This document shows positions 1 through 12,100 of a DNA stretch of 64,000 bases, in pieces. Made by a program: the position numbers and the translations under genes. The stretch spans positions 31,350 to 95,349 of the forward strand of contig OENT01000563.1 of the NCBI GenBank assembly GCA_900239685.1, written 5' to 3'. This DNA is from Rotaria macrura. Lineage: Eukaryota; Rotifera; Eurotatoria; Philodinida; Philodinidae. Below the pieces are notes generated by a model. That model had not been told where the DNA came from, searched no databases, and was given only the letters and a program-made list of their open reading frames with translations. Numbering within the stretch: the stretch's first letter is position 1; every line of letters starts with the position of its first letter.

Positions 1-177
1 ATCTATCTACCCTGGTAATTATAAATAAATGATTCTCAAGAAAGTTCTTAATACGGTCGGATTGGTTGCAACTTTCCAATGTCATGAAAGCTGACCAAAT
101 TTTGGCATTCGATTTTCCTGTTCATCTAGATTGAGATTGATCTTATAACCCATCCGAAGAGTGAAAAATTTCCTTAC

Positions 178-455
178 TTGACCATATTAATTAATTGTCT
201 AAATTCTTGTTCTTCAGCTTTAAGTTGAAGTTGAGCAAAACGAGATTTCGTTGACAATGATTGACTTTCTTTAGCAAATATTGTTCGAAGAATGTTGACT
301 CTTTGATCGAATTTAACTTTCGCATGATCATAAATTTGTTGTTCCAATGGTGTATATGGTGCTGCTGGATCTTTTTGTTTCTTAGAACGTTGATGATAAA
401 GTGGTTTCCATGGACGATATAAATTCGATGGAAGTTTTAAACGAATTGTTGTCAT
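178..455 (-). CDS. mS26-like mitochondrial ribosomal protein, 5' exon, partial (tentative)
   Basis: First coding exon on the minus strand, ATG at 455, ending at a GTAAGG donor (177-172); the rest lies further left and I could not place the next exon with confidence. The 92 residues are basic, with a proline-rich segment (KDPAAPYTPLEQQ) followed by charged helix ending AEEQEFRQLINMV. This resembles the mid part of mitochondrial small-subunit protein mS26 (a basic stretch, then a long charged helix), but the similarity is weak and judged by eye. If right, it is a mitoribosome component encoded in the nucleus. The ATG is immediately preceded by a splice acceptor (CTTTCAG), and the upstream NATD1-like gene stops only 26 nt before it on the same strand, so the two are probably co-transcribed and separated by trans-splicing. 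It could instead be an unrelated coiled-coil protein. Confidence 0.4.
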
Positions 456-481
456 CTGAAAGCAGAGAAGACTTGAAAATT
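456..481 (-). promoter_or_regulatory. Candidate spliced-leader acceptor between two genes
   Basis: The minus strand reads a stop codon, then a pyrimidine-rich stretch ending CTTCTCTGCTTTCAG directly before the ATG of the next gene. The 26-nt gap is too short for a terminator plus promoter. A cis-splice would need a donor inside the NATD1-like gene, whose final exon reads to its own stop. Spliced-leader trans-splicing with operons is known in bdelloid rotifers; assigning this site to it is inference. Confidence 0.5.
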
Positions 482-891
482 TTATTTTGCTAAATAACGA
501 GCATATTGTGGAGCCTTGGTTTTTAAAAATTGAGCAACATAGGAACATGATGGAATTATTTTTTTTATCGAACTTTCATTATCAACAAATTTTAAAGCAT
601 CCTAACAAAAAAACAAAGGAAATATGTATTTTAAAGTCCGATCTGAATGCGATTATTTTACCTGAACGAGTTTCTCAGCAATACCTTGACCACGATACTT
701 TGATGGAACAAATGTATGCTGAAAATCGATTGCATCCCCTTGCAATTCATATGTTACATAAGCTAAAATTCAAAGCAAGAATCGTTTTCATTATCATTGA
801 ATGAATAAAAAGAAATAAAACCTTTGTCAGCTGATGATTTATCAAGCTCAATTTTGAATTCTTTATTTTGACGATCGTGAATCACTTCCAT
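482..891 (-). CDS. NATD1: NATD1-like GNAT-fold N-acetyltransferase domain protein
   Basis: Three exons on the minus strand: 891-822, 762-662 and 601-482; introns of 59 and 60 nt with GT...AG ends; the frame is open throughout and encodes 96 residues, close to the roughly 110 of vertebrate NATD1. The protein starts MEVIHDRQNKEFKIEL, then has YELQGDAIDFQHTFVP followed by SKYRGQGIAEKLVQ, which is the acetyl-CoA pyrophosphate-binding loop (R/Q-x-x-G-x-G/A type) of the small GNAT subfamily, and ends with IIPSCSYVAQFLK and a short tail, also typical of this subfamily (the conserved cysteine is present). The acetylated substrate is unknown. The gene lies 26 nt upstream of the mS26-like gene on the same strand. 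Its identity as a small GNAT protein is firm; orthology to NATD1 is likely. Confidence 0.85.
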
Positions 892-2112
892 GATATTTGA
901 AGAACTGTATTAGTGCAGAAAAAAAACGAGAATAAATAAATTGCAACAGTCGACTTTCCAATGACGATCTGAAGTGATTTAGTATGAAAAATTGATGATT
1001 GGTTCCTTCAACGAAAAGTATTTTCATACAAAAAAAGTAACAGAACAAAATTAACGATGAAAATTCAATGATTATTTGTCCAATGTAAATATAAAAGAAT
1101 TTTATAAATAGTTATTTTTCATGTCCTTATATATATATATATATAGATCGGTCAGAAAAACAACATTAAAAATGCTCAGCACGATCTCTGATGGTCTTTG
1201 GAACCCATTTCGTAATTTGTTAGTCATACATTCTCTTCTTTGAACAGCCGAATATTCTATACTCACCGAATAGTAGAACTAGTAAAATTATTCTTATCGA
1301 TGAACGTGTGCATTACTTACATTTCTATCTAAATAAATAACTACGAAGCATACATGTAGCAATCCCATTGAAAACCTATAGAGGTCACTACATGCAATCA
1401 AATAGTGATCGAAAATTTTCTGGCTACTTCACTTAATATAATATTCGATTTGTTGTTTTTTCGTATATTTACACTTCTCTACAGCTAGAATACATAAAAG
1501 CCATGTAGACTCACGAAATATAAAAATATATTTATGTAAATTTCTCGAAAAAACAGTAAAATCAGTGGAAAACAAAAAGCCACTACCATTTTAAATATAT
1601 AATGTAACTGCATTACGACAGTGATCAATCTAATTTCCTTTAATCCATTCTTTTAAATTCACCGAATCAACAAGTAATGCTTGTCATCAAATGAGTAAAA
1701 CACCGGAAGCTTGTAAAATAGTCATAAATCACTTCACTGAAATAGTAAGCTAAACTCCTTTGATAATAACTCATCAGCCATAGTAATACGTCGGTTGTAT
1801 TTTTCGACATAATCAAGATTATAAAATTATGTATGTGGCTGTGCTGGCTCTTATTTTACATTCATTTTCGTTTCTCGTCTTTTTTTATCGTTATTTTGCT
1901 TCTTCATTCGTATTCATCGTCCGTGTAAACGTAATACATGAGGAAATAATTGATGTCGACCGTGTAAAAATGCGAAGGTGTATCATATAGATAAACGAAA
2001 CGATCGCTATTATTCACCTCATTTTCTTTTTTCGTAATCACACTCAATTGGAGACGGAAAAGCAAAGTGTCTCAAAGACAAACAAAAGAATAAGGTGCAA
2101 ATCAGATGACAA
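892..2112. other. Intergenic region between NATD1-like and CAPN15 genes
   Basis: The two genes diverge, so this 1.2 kb holds both 5' regions. I see AT-rich sequence, a short (TA)n run near 1128-1145 and no convincing exon. The sequence GCAAATCAG at 2096-2104 just before the CAPN15 start could be a splice acceptor for an untranslated 5' exon or a spliced leader. Confidence 0.4.
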
Positions 2113-5100
2113 ATGGGTCTTATATTTTCACATTCAAACCTTGTTGCTTCTGCTATTGACTCATCACCTGAAGCTCAAGAATCCTTCAATCAAATTATTC
2201 AAGCGTTCACTAAAGAATTTCCTTCTGATTCTCGACATCAGCGCTCACAACATTCACCTTTTCCAATCGAATTTTCATCGCATTCACCGAAAGAAGAATT
2301 AAGTAACCATTTACAACAAGAACATCATCGATCACGATCATTGGAGCAGCATCATCTGCATGGACGCATAACACAGACAGCATCATCTGTTCAAAAACGT
2401 CGATGGCAATGTCGATTATGCCATTCAATCAACGAAAATGATGTGCAATTGTGTGATGAATGTGGTTCAAATAAAATAAATGTTTATATTCCTTCCATTG
2501 ATTCTATGGGTACAATTAGAAATAAAAATCATCATCAACGAAATTTAATAAGTCAACCCAGGTGAAAATCATAACTTTCTATCGATTAGCCTTGATCAGA
2601 ATATAGATAATCATAGGTCTTCTTTTATTAGTTTACCTACTAGTCTTATTAATAATCATCACCATCATCCTCAAGATCGAAGGTCTATTACGAAACATCA
2701 AAGTTCAATAGCTGACGATCATGGCTGCCGGCGTAGTGTTCTTATAGCTCATAAAAATGAAGCTGATGAACGCATTGTTCTAAAACATGTTGAAAAACTT
2801 CTTCGATCTTGTTTAATAGCACAGAGCAGATTTAAAGATAGGAACTTTTCAGCATCATCCCATGCACTTTTTATCAATGGGAATTCGCCTTCAAAATTTA
2901 CATTAGCTCTTTCACCTAATCAAGAAGAGATGACATCGAATTCATCATCGATGAATAATATTCAGTGGTTAAGACCGGATCAAATAGTTCCACAAGAGTG
3001 GTCAGAAAATGCTCGAACACAATGGACAGTTTTTCGAGATCCAAAATCAAATGATGTACTTCAAGGAGCTTTAGGCGATTGCTGGTTTATAACGGCACTA
3101 AGCGTTCTGGCTGAAGAACCAGCATATTTAATGAAAGTAAATTTCGAACAAAGTTGCTCATATATTAAATAATTTGATGTGTTCATATTCAGGTACTCCT
3201 AACAAAACAATACAATACCGAAGGAATTTATTGTGTACGTTTATGTAAAGGTAAAAAAAAGAAAAATTTAATTTTAATTTATTTTATTGATGGATGAAAT
3301 AACACGTTGTGAACTTCAGATGGTGAATGGACTCAAGTTCTTGTTGATGACCGTCTTCCATGTAGACCAAGTAAAAAATTAGCCTTTTCTCAAGCACAAC
3401 GAAAACAGCTTTGGGTAAGGAGAAATTAAGTTTGGATTTCTCGTTTTGAATAAATCAAAATTCTAGGTTCCATTAATCGAAAAAGCTCTAGCAAAATTAA
3501 GCGGAAGTTACGAAGCAATTATTGCTGGTCGATGCTGTGAAGGTTTACAATGTTTTTTGTTTTAAGAATTCCGAATGTTAAACGCAATGTGGCATTTGAA
3601 TTTAATGAACAGATTTTCATGCAATTGCATTTCTCTTGAAATATGATTCAGAAGACATGCGATGATACATGTGAATTTGTCATTCAGGTTGAGAAATCCC
3701 TTTCCTAAGACACTCAAACATTCATTGACGACTACTGACATTATTTTCTCCATCAGTATTAAATATCATTTAAAAAATATGGCTCAATCCTCTTTTGGTC
3801 GGCTAATTAATACCGATTCGAGCAATTTCCTGGCTGGTCGAAAGAAAGTTTTTTCCTGCTTCGTCGACAACTATTTTCTTCCTTTCATATACCGCAATTT
3901 CGTAATCAAGCGCTTGATCGGCAAGTTAAGGTCCAATTAATAAATCGCAAAATGAATATTCAAGTTTTTTGCAAGTTAAAAGACACCTGATCTGTGGTTT
4001 GATGAATAAAAGTCACANNNNNNNNNNNNNNNNNNNNNNNNNNNNNNNNNNNNNNNNNNNNNNNNNNNNNNNNNNNNNNNNNNNNNNNNNNNNNNNNNNN
4101 NNNNNNNNNNNNNNNNNNNNNNNNNNNTGTGACTTTTATTCATCAAACCACAGATCAGGTGTCTTTTAACTTGCAAAAAACTTGAATATTCATTTTGCGA
4201 TTTATTAATTGGACCTTAACTTGCCGATCAAGCGCTTGATTACGAAATTGCGGTATATGAAAGGAAGAAAATAGTTGTCGACGAAGCAGGAAAAAAACTT
4301 TGTTGGTGAAGTAGGAGAAACATTTCTGTCCAGCAGCTGGGACAATTAATTGTATGTCGACGAAACGGGGCAATATTAAAAAATGTAACCTGAAACGGAG
4401 GTTGATGTAATTGAGCTAGAAAAAGAAACAGTGTTCTTCTCTCACCACTATGGAGCTTGTGACAGAGGTAATGGTTGATAGAGGATTAGAGTGCGTACAT
4501 CATGAATATATGATGAGAATATATAAACTGTTTCAGTATTTCAGTTCTAAAAACTTTAACTTTTATAAGAGAAAGTTCAGTCCAAAAATAAATCGAATAG
4601 AGCAATATTCTTCTACTTAGCGCCAATAGTTAATTCTCATTTTTGTTTTTAAACCTGTAAGAAAGAAGAGTGCAAAAAGCCACTGAGAAATCTATGTATA
4701 CTTTCGAAGATAAATAATTCGTGTAAGTGTCAAGCCAAATGTTTTTGACTTGGAATCACTTTGCCCCACATGCATCGTCGAACATGCTAGTTTATGTAAA
4801 GTAGGCAAGTTGCATATTTCCGCCCCAAATGGGATGTAATAAAAGGCCTCTTTTTAAAATAAATATTTCATTAAAATAAACATTTCAGTCTCATCAAGAT
4901 CAGATCGATGTGAGAATATCAGAACGGGTCGATTCTATGAAAATGATCATGCGTAATTGAAATGGTTCTTTATCAGTTGTTGTCTTATGGGAGCACTTCG
5001 ATCTGTTTCACTAAATTGGGAATTCTGATGTGACCTGTATTGATCGATGATAGTATCATTACAAGACTTAAATTGAAAGAAAGTCGAAATTTCATGAAAG

Positions 5101-8100
5101 ATTCTGTATAAATGTAAAATACCGCTTTCGAAGAAGCGTCAAGGAAAGTTTTGGTCAAGTCCTCTGTTTCTCTCTCAGTAGCTACGATTAAATAGAAAAT
5201 CTGATTTCGTGTGCGTCAAGCTTAAAAAGAACAGCATAGCTTGTAACTCTTATATTCCAGAAAACTAAAAGAAAAACTTCTGTCTTTGCTTAGGTTTAGC
5301 AACAGTTACAGGAAGTCCATGTGAAACATTAGTTCTTGGTCGTTCAAACAATCCAGATGATAAAAATGTTGATTATGATAGATTATGGTCAAAATTAATA
5401 ATTGCACGTTCTCAGCGGTTTTTGATGTGTGCTATGTGCTGTAATAATCAAATTAGTAAAGAAGAATTCGAAAATTCGGGCTTGCTTAATATTCATGCTT
5501 ATTCGTTGCAAGATCTTAAACAATCAAAAGATGGAAAACATAGATTAGTTAAATTAAGAAATCCATGGGGTGGAACACATAGGTGGACTGGTAAGGTTTG
5601 TTTTTCTGGAGATCGCATCTGTAACTTTACAAATTTGGTTTTTTGCATAGCTAATTTCGGCATATGCCGGTGAAGAGTATGCTATTAAAAGAAATATTAC
5701 ATCCCGTTCTCTCTTGAACTTTCTATTTAGTATTCTGTGAAATGTTTTAGATCTATTTATTTATCTCGCATTAGAGCATGAGTACGATCACATTTACAGG
5801 AAGTCATACGATTCTTTGCTCCATAAAAATTTATTCGAAAAAAACAGCCAAGATCTTCGTGAACCACATGATGGGCAATAGTGAATCTTTGCCCTAGTGT
5901 TAATTCATGTTTTTTTCAATGTTGTGGTTTTAAAATTTGTAGAACACAGGGATTAGCTCAGAATATTTTTGCAATTTTAGTTTCAGATATATTCATCCTT
6001 ACTAACATAATAATGCTTGTGAGAGCACCAACATTCTTAACGAGAAGACAGTGCGTCATTACATGGAGAGGAAAATCTATTTTTTTGACTGCTAGGATTG
6101 CTCATTTATGTAATCAGTATTTTTTCCCGTGTGTAGTGTATGCATCGTAAATCGATTCCTAAATCAATTCTCCATAGATTCTGTGAAGAATATTAATACA
6201 TCGTGGACCGAAGTTATTTTTGTGAAGTGCTATACTTATTTTCGTTTTCAATTAAAAACTAAAAGTTATTTGAAAATTTCGCATAATCGTGTATGCTACA
6301 ACACTGTTTCTAAAATAATTTATTCTCTAGGATGGTTCTATGATAATTCAGATGTAGTACAGATTTTGAATAATTCGATATCATTTGACAAAGAAGAGAC
6401 AAATATGTATAATCTCAAAATTTGATTAACTAGTTTTGAACTGTTCTGAAGTAGTGGTGATGTTCTGAAGATTCTAAATTGTGTAAATTTTCAATCTTTC
6501 GAGAAATTTTTCTTCTAATTACATTGCTCTAACTAGATCGATTTGTCATAAATAGTTTTCCAATTGTTTGAGTATTTTCTTAATTAGATTTAACAATTTC
6601 GTCAATAGTAAATCCTCAGTAGAAATATGTCTTTCAAAGTCTTGCTAACAATAGAGTTATTTCTGCTGATGCTAAAGAATCATCGGATATATTCGCACCA
6701 TATCCTGCATCGTCGTGTCACATTAGAAAACTAAAAATACGACATGGTTATTAAACATAGAAGCTACTGGAAAACGATTGAAATTTATCATGTTTTAGGG
6801 AAGTTAGGTAATCTGCATCTACATTTGAAACACGTCAGTGGACTATATTACTTCAAATGAGCGACGTATGTCACGTTGTTCTAGTTGGAAATATCCGTTA
6901 TGTATAAAAACAAATCATACTATTGGAAAGTGTACATTCTTCATTGCTTGTAAATATTTATAACGAAACTTGATGAAATACAACTAATGATAATAACTAA
7001 TCGAATAGCTTGCTCAACAGTAGAATTCATCTAGAGATATGTTAAGAATTAAGTTTGACCCGATACTGTACTGAACGTCATAAATTAGGATATAAAACTG
7101 AGCGAGGAAATTTCATTCTTTGAGGAATTCCCCCCATCTCACGACCATAGTGAATTAATAAGAAACATCAGCTGAGTGACTTTACGAATTTTCAATAGAA
7201 TCAATTTTCTGGGAAAATTCGAAAAATGTTGCTAGATTTCAAATAGTATCATAGCACTCGGACTAGACTTGAGAAAAGATCTGAGTGAGTGTTTGTTAAT
7301 AATGCACAGCGAAGTTCATATCAACAGAGTATCATGAAGAAAACTCTTCGATGTATCTGATCATGATCTTTCGACTCAATTAGATTTAACCAAGTATTTA
7401 TTTCTTACATCGACTTTCTATGACTTCTGACATGAATTTATTTTAAGAAAGAAAATTATATCTGACGTTAAAGTAATCATTTTATTATGTGAATAAACAG
7501 ACAGTGGATTGTTGCAAAAAAAAAGAAGTTAATTCTTCTTTTCTTTTTAATGAGGCCAACGTTCACATCGAATATTTTGAGTAGAAGATTCGCCGTTTGT
7601 ACTAATTGAATAGTTTCTGAGAAATTTTTTTCTCTAAAAAGAGTTCAGTTATTCGTCTGCAAATTTCCAATTATGAACAATCTAAGATGGATAAAGTTAA
7701 ATATGGGCCGAGATGAAAAAAGCAGCGACAACTATACTCACAGATCCACATCACTAGAGATGTACGTTGCCTGTGGAATGATCGAAATCAGCGTCACTGA
7801 TATAATGTCCACTGATGTACTAACTACGCTAGTATTCAAGCTCCCCGCAATCCATACGGAACAACTCTACCAAAATATGCGTTTCTTCTAACGATATATT
7901 TTAATTCTTCAGGGACCCTGGAAAATCGATGATTTTGATGTTGAATTTTTTAGAAGCATTTTCATTCATGTAATTAAAATAGATTTCGAATAAAAACTCA
8001 TTTATTCAAGGTGACTGGTCCGATAATTCACATTTATGGTCTGAAAATCCTGATCTACATCGCGAATTACTGAGTTCGAAACAAAACAAACGTGATGGTG

Positions 8101-9352
8101 TATTTTGGATGCCATTTGTATCATTTGTTAAATATTTTGAATGTGTGGATATTTGTAAATTAAGACAGGATTGGTATGAAGTTCGGGATTCGGCGAATTT
8201 TTATCCAGCACCAAAAATGATCCAAGGTTTGTTTTTTTATGATTCAATTTAAAATGCTATTGGTAGTAGTTTGACTAAGTTTGACAAGGTGAATGTCTCT
8301 AATCAGCAAAAATGTTCTCTTCTACTTTGTCGATCTCAAGCTCTTGTTTCACATTTTGTTTGAAGAGCGAAGTTTTCCATTAGCAAAAAGTCGCGCCCTT
8401 CCAAAATTGACTTTGTCAGGCTGCCAACGTTGGAATAATATAAAATATCCTTGTTATTTTCGTTTGACTGTAGGTTATTATTTAACAATATCACATGCGA
8501 CTGAACTTGATATCACACTTCATAGAAAAATAAGTAAAAATCTTCGTATTCAACGAAGTGATGTCAGTCTTTGCATTGCTGTTATAAATATGGAAGAACC
8601 GTCGAATGGGAACTATCGAATTTATTCAATACCGATTGTTAGTCGACGTGATCAACATAAACTTATTTCGACGAATGGTTTTCTTCAACCAGGAACTTAT
8701 GTTATTTTACCATTATTATTTAATCAAGTTAATAAACTTTTAGAAAATACAGAATTTACTATTGGTTAGTGATGTAACAAAGAAAGTTAACTTACGAAAT
8801 ACAAGACTCGTCTTCCTTTTCTTTCTAGCGATTCACAGTTCTCATGCATTAGACATTGAACGTGTACAATTTCCTCTTTACGTTGAACGCGAATTTTTAA
8901 TTAAACTTTGTCTAATTCATGGTGAACAAGTAGGTACATCAACAAGTTCAGATAAGGATGAAAATCTATCTGATGGTGTTGCAGTATATGAATTAAAAAA
9001 ATATTGGGATGGTCTTATATTACTAGTCGAAAATCGTCATCCATCAAAGTATGTTCATTTTCATTTTCGATGCACTATATCACAAAATGCATTGACGTCA
9101 AGAAAAGATTCTCAACAAGATTTATATGATGTTATACCGCCGAATTATAGACAAATTATTGTAACTATATCAAGAAAAAGTCCTTCGAATGCGTTTACCA
9201 TTGGACATGATTTTCAATATATTCGTTCATCGCAAAAATTTCTTAAACATGGGGAAGATGTTAATCAGCAACATTGGCCTAAAATTGATGAAAGTCAATC
9301 AAGTAATGATATTCATTTGCCACAAATTATTTCGTCTGCAAAACACAATTGA
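2113..9352 (+). CDS. CAPN15: Calpain-15 (small optic lobes family) cysteine protease
   Basis: Nine exons: 2113-2509, 2562-3136, 3193-3250, 3320-3414, 3467-3542, 5294-5590, 8011-8226, 8474-8764, 8829-9352. All junctions are GT...AG and all phases agree, giving 842 residues. A RanBP2-type zinc finger (C100, C103, C114, C117; CRLC...CDEC) lies near the N terminus, followed by a low-complexity, His/Ser-rich linker. The calpain catalytic core has C306 (GDCWFITAL), H468 (NIHAYSL) and N490 (RNPWGG), so the triad is complete. The C-terminal half carries the calpain-15-specific region, including [16 protein letters not shown] in the last exon. Calpain-15 is a non-classical intracellular calpain without EF-hands. 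Vertebrate and fly relatives carry several zinc fingers; I find only one. A polyadenylation signal AATAAA is at 9406-9411. The ATG at 2113 follows an in-frame TGA; an extra upstream exon cannot be excluded. Introns 5 (1.75 kb) and 6 (2.4 kb) are far longer than the rest. Confidence 0.93.
3845..4301. repeat. Inverted repeat around an assembly gap, in CAPN15 intron 5
   Basis: The left arm (3845-4017) and the right arm (4128-4301) are reverse complements with essentially no mismatch apart from one length difference in a T run. They are separated by 110 Ns (4018-4127). Flanks outside the arms share only short motifs such as CCTGCTTCG-like words. It may be the end of a palindromic transposon whose centre could not be assembled, or an assembly artefact that read one arm twice. 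Confidence 0.8.
5591..8010. other. Long CAPN15 intron 6
   Basis: 2.4 kb of AT-rich sequence between two solid exons. I see no exon-like block, terminal repeats or RNA gene in it; the ORFs here have no recognisable features. Confidence 0.6.
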
Positions 9353-9962
9353 AGAGTTCGTTTGTAATTGTAATTGAAAAAGAATTCAATTTCAGTTTTT
9401 TAATGAATAAAAAATCATTCCACGTGGAAACTTATTCATGTATAGAACTATGCGGAAACTCATTTAGATGAGCAATGTTCAATGAAGTTTTTGTTACTTC
9501 GGATTTCTTATTTTGTTCGAATATCAGGCATTTAAATCAGGATTTAAGTTTGAGAGAGTCTGTCATGAAATCTCATTATTGATTAATCATTATTCACATG
9601 CAACTATCAGCATCAGGTACTAAGTCTGAATAATCTATGCATATTCCAGCTGATACTCTAATCTTTAATCCGATACTACTGCGATGTATTGTAATTACGC
9701 TGGTTTTAGAAAGATTTTCGTAGTTCCCACAAGTATGTACGTAGCATTCAGATGATTTCTTCTCTACTCATTGTGTTATTTTCTTGTTAAAAATCTATGT
9801 TTCATGTTTCGACGAAGTCACATGGAGAAATGAGACTTTAGAGATATGGACCCAACTCATAGACACTCTGCAGGGCACAAACCTTTTGACGACTGTAAAT
9901 CTAGAAGAGGCTTAGTTCGGTACTTCTGAATTGAAACACCTGATCATATGTGCACCCATATA
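9353..9962. other. CAPN15 3' flank
   Basis: Apart from the CAPN15 polyadenylation signal at 9406-9411 I see nothing recognisable here. Confidence 0.5.
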
Positions 9963-11185
9963 CCCAGGTCGTTCGTTCCGGAGACCGAAACCCGCAGGAA
10001 ACGGGATATTTTCCGGCTACTTCCTGCCGATTCCAGTGTACTTACGGCCGGAAAAACCACTGGAACATGGAAGCAGTATTCCGGAAACTTCCGGAAACCG
10101 GAAATTTCAAGGAAATACCTCGGATCACCGAGGAACCTACCGGAACTATGGCAAGTTCCGTCAGGATCCAACCGGAAAATGCAATAATCCGATGAAGAAG
10201 CATCGGAAAAGAGTCGGAATCCACCGTATTCCGATCAAATTATTTCTACTTTGGAAATCAGGCCTCCGCTTGAAAAACAATTACATCGCATATTAAATTC
10301 TCATTTATATCGTTCCTTGATATCCAAATCATCATTTTACAAGAGAAGACCTTTAAAGGTCTTTTTTGGAATTTTTTTCTAATTCCTTCAATTTAAGGAC
10401 GATGTGCTTGACCTGGATAGTTTACCGTATTTTGATGGGGTCGCTTGAAAATTTCAGATGTGTTACTTAGTGTGTTATTGGTTTCAGTGCATTAATTTGT
10501 ATTCGAAATTTTTTGATAAAAATTTGCAATGAAAGGTCCTTAAGAGACTTTAGTAGCGTCACTGACCTTGATTGAAGACTCAGGAAAGTCTCAAAACGCT
10601 AGTGTTTAACATGTGTGGTGTTCTTACACATATCGTTTTCGGTTTGCCTAAGTCTAAAAATCTGATTTTGAGGTCTTCGGACTGAAAATTCCCGTTTTTG
10701 TGAATAAAGCGAGTTTGGAGGGAAATGTATAATGTTTCACTAGAATTTTATTTGTTCCCAGGGTATGTTCTGGTGTTGTTTTAGGCTTGTTTAAAAAAGA
10801 AGTAAAAGCTGGATTCAAAATTCGGAGACTTTACTTGGTATTTCTGAGTATTGAGCGCTGTTTGGAAAACGGCAAGATGAGTTGTCGGGACCTTAGCGGA
10901 AACGGTCAGATCTGAGCCGTGTTCTCTCCGGATGGGAAAATTTCTTTTTCCGTTATCGGTATCCGGTCCGGAAACGGTCGGATCTGAACCGTATGTAGTC
11001 CGGGCTTGGAAACGGTGTTTTCCGACGACGGATCCCGTATAGAAAACGGGAACCGTATCGTGGATACGCTCCGGTGCCCGGATTTGCCGGGAAGTAAGCG
11101 GGAACCGATTTCGGAAACCTGTTTCCGGAAATCGTGGGGAAAACACTGGATCCTATAAGTTCCCGCTGTACGTCTTCGACCTGGG
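9963..11185. mobile_element. Non-autonomous DNA transposon-like block with GC-rich ends
   Basis: The block starts with CCCAGGTCG (9963-9971) and ends with its exact reverse complement CGACCTGGG (11177-11185). About 300 bp at each end is much richer in G+C than the surroundings and packed with degenerate CCGGAAAC/TTCCGG words in both orientations, while the middle (about 10270-10860) is AT-rich. No transposase is seen; the ORFs at the ends are by-products of the repeats. A clear target-site duplication is missing, so boundaries and superfamily are uncertain. Confidence 0.5.
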
Positions 11186-12100
11186 CATTCAACACTTTCT
11201 TTTGCGCCTACCAAAGTATATATGACAAACATATTTCAAACAAAATACTTGTTTATTTCTAACATTTCTTTTGTCTAAGTGAAATATATCATTTAACTTC
11301 CTACCCAAGTCATTTGACCTATAACTCATCCGTAGAGATGAAACCTGCTGAACGCATGAGATGTGAAAATCTGTCATGGTAAACGACAGAAGTTTTTCGA
11401 CAAATGAATTTCTGTTGATACAAACTCAACAAAAAATTAAAATGATTATGTAAGAATTGAGTAGTCACTTTTAGTATGTATCAATTCTCTAGAAGTTCCC
11501 ACAGAAATCGTTATAAAATCTCTTAAAAATCGCCCGTGAGTCGGCACGAAATATCTCCCGGAGATTCATGGCAGTTATTCCCTGCACGTTTTCCCAGGGA
11601 ATCATTAAGGGATACTTGACGAGAGTAAGATTAGTTTTATATGATTTGAAATTTATTACAAGTCGTGACATAAAATTCTTGAAAAAACCTAAAATCATCG
11701 TGAGTAATTTTCTTCTTGCATCAAGATCCCAGAGAGTGAGTCTATACGAATGAAATCAGTGAAAAAGAAGAACTACATCATCAGCATTATTGAAAATAAC
11801 GCAATACTGTAACGAGGAAAAAATTTGCCAACGTAAAATCACGAGTCATAACAAAATAAATGAAAAGACAAACAATAAACCATTCACGTTCATGATCAGA
11901 AATTAGCTTACAAGTAGACAAATACAAGTAGAAAGTCAGTTGCTTCTGTGATTTGTGTGGCAAAAACAGTTCTGCTTTTGTTTATTTTTAATTAGACTAA
12001 AGAAAGCGTCGAATCGATATGAGAAAGAAAAAGAAAAAAAACAATTGTTGTACATCTATAAAATGAAAGGAAAAAGTCCAACTGTAATGCAAGTAAATTA
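11186..12100. other. Upstream region of LamG gene copy 1
   Basis: AT-rich, no recognisable exon or repeat. It probably holds the promoter of the LamG gene that starts at 12101. Confidence 0.4.

Noticed and set aside
487..804. 105-codon plus-strand ORF
   Set aside because: It is the antisense shadow of the NATD1-like exons on the minus strand.
2048..2302. Plus-strand ORF starting METEKQSV overlapping CAPN15 exon 1
   Set aside because: It overlaps CAPN15 exon 1 in another frame; the zinc-finger frame is the one that splices onward.
3969..4176. Two mirror ORFs crossing Ns
   Set aside because: Translations across an assembly gap in a palindrome; no evidence of coding. Likewise the ORFs spanning 40436-41145.
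9931..11232. Overlapping ORFs rich in Arg, Gly and Pro on both strands
   Set aside because: They arise from CCGGAAAC repeats at the ends of the transposon-like block and resemble no protein family.
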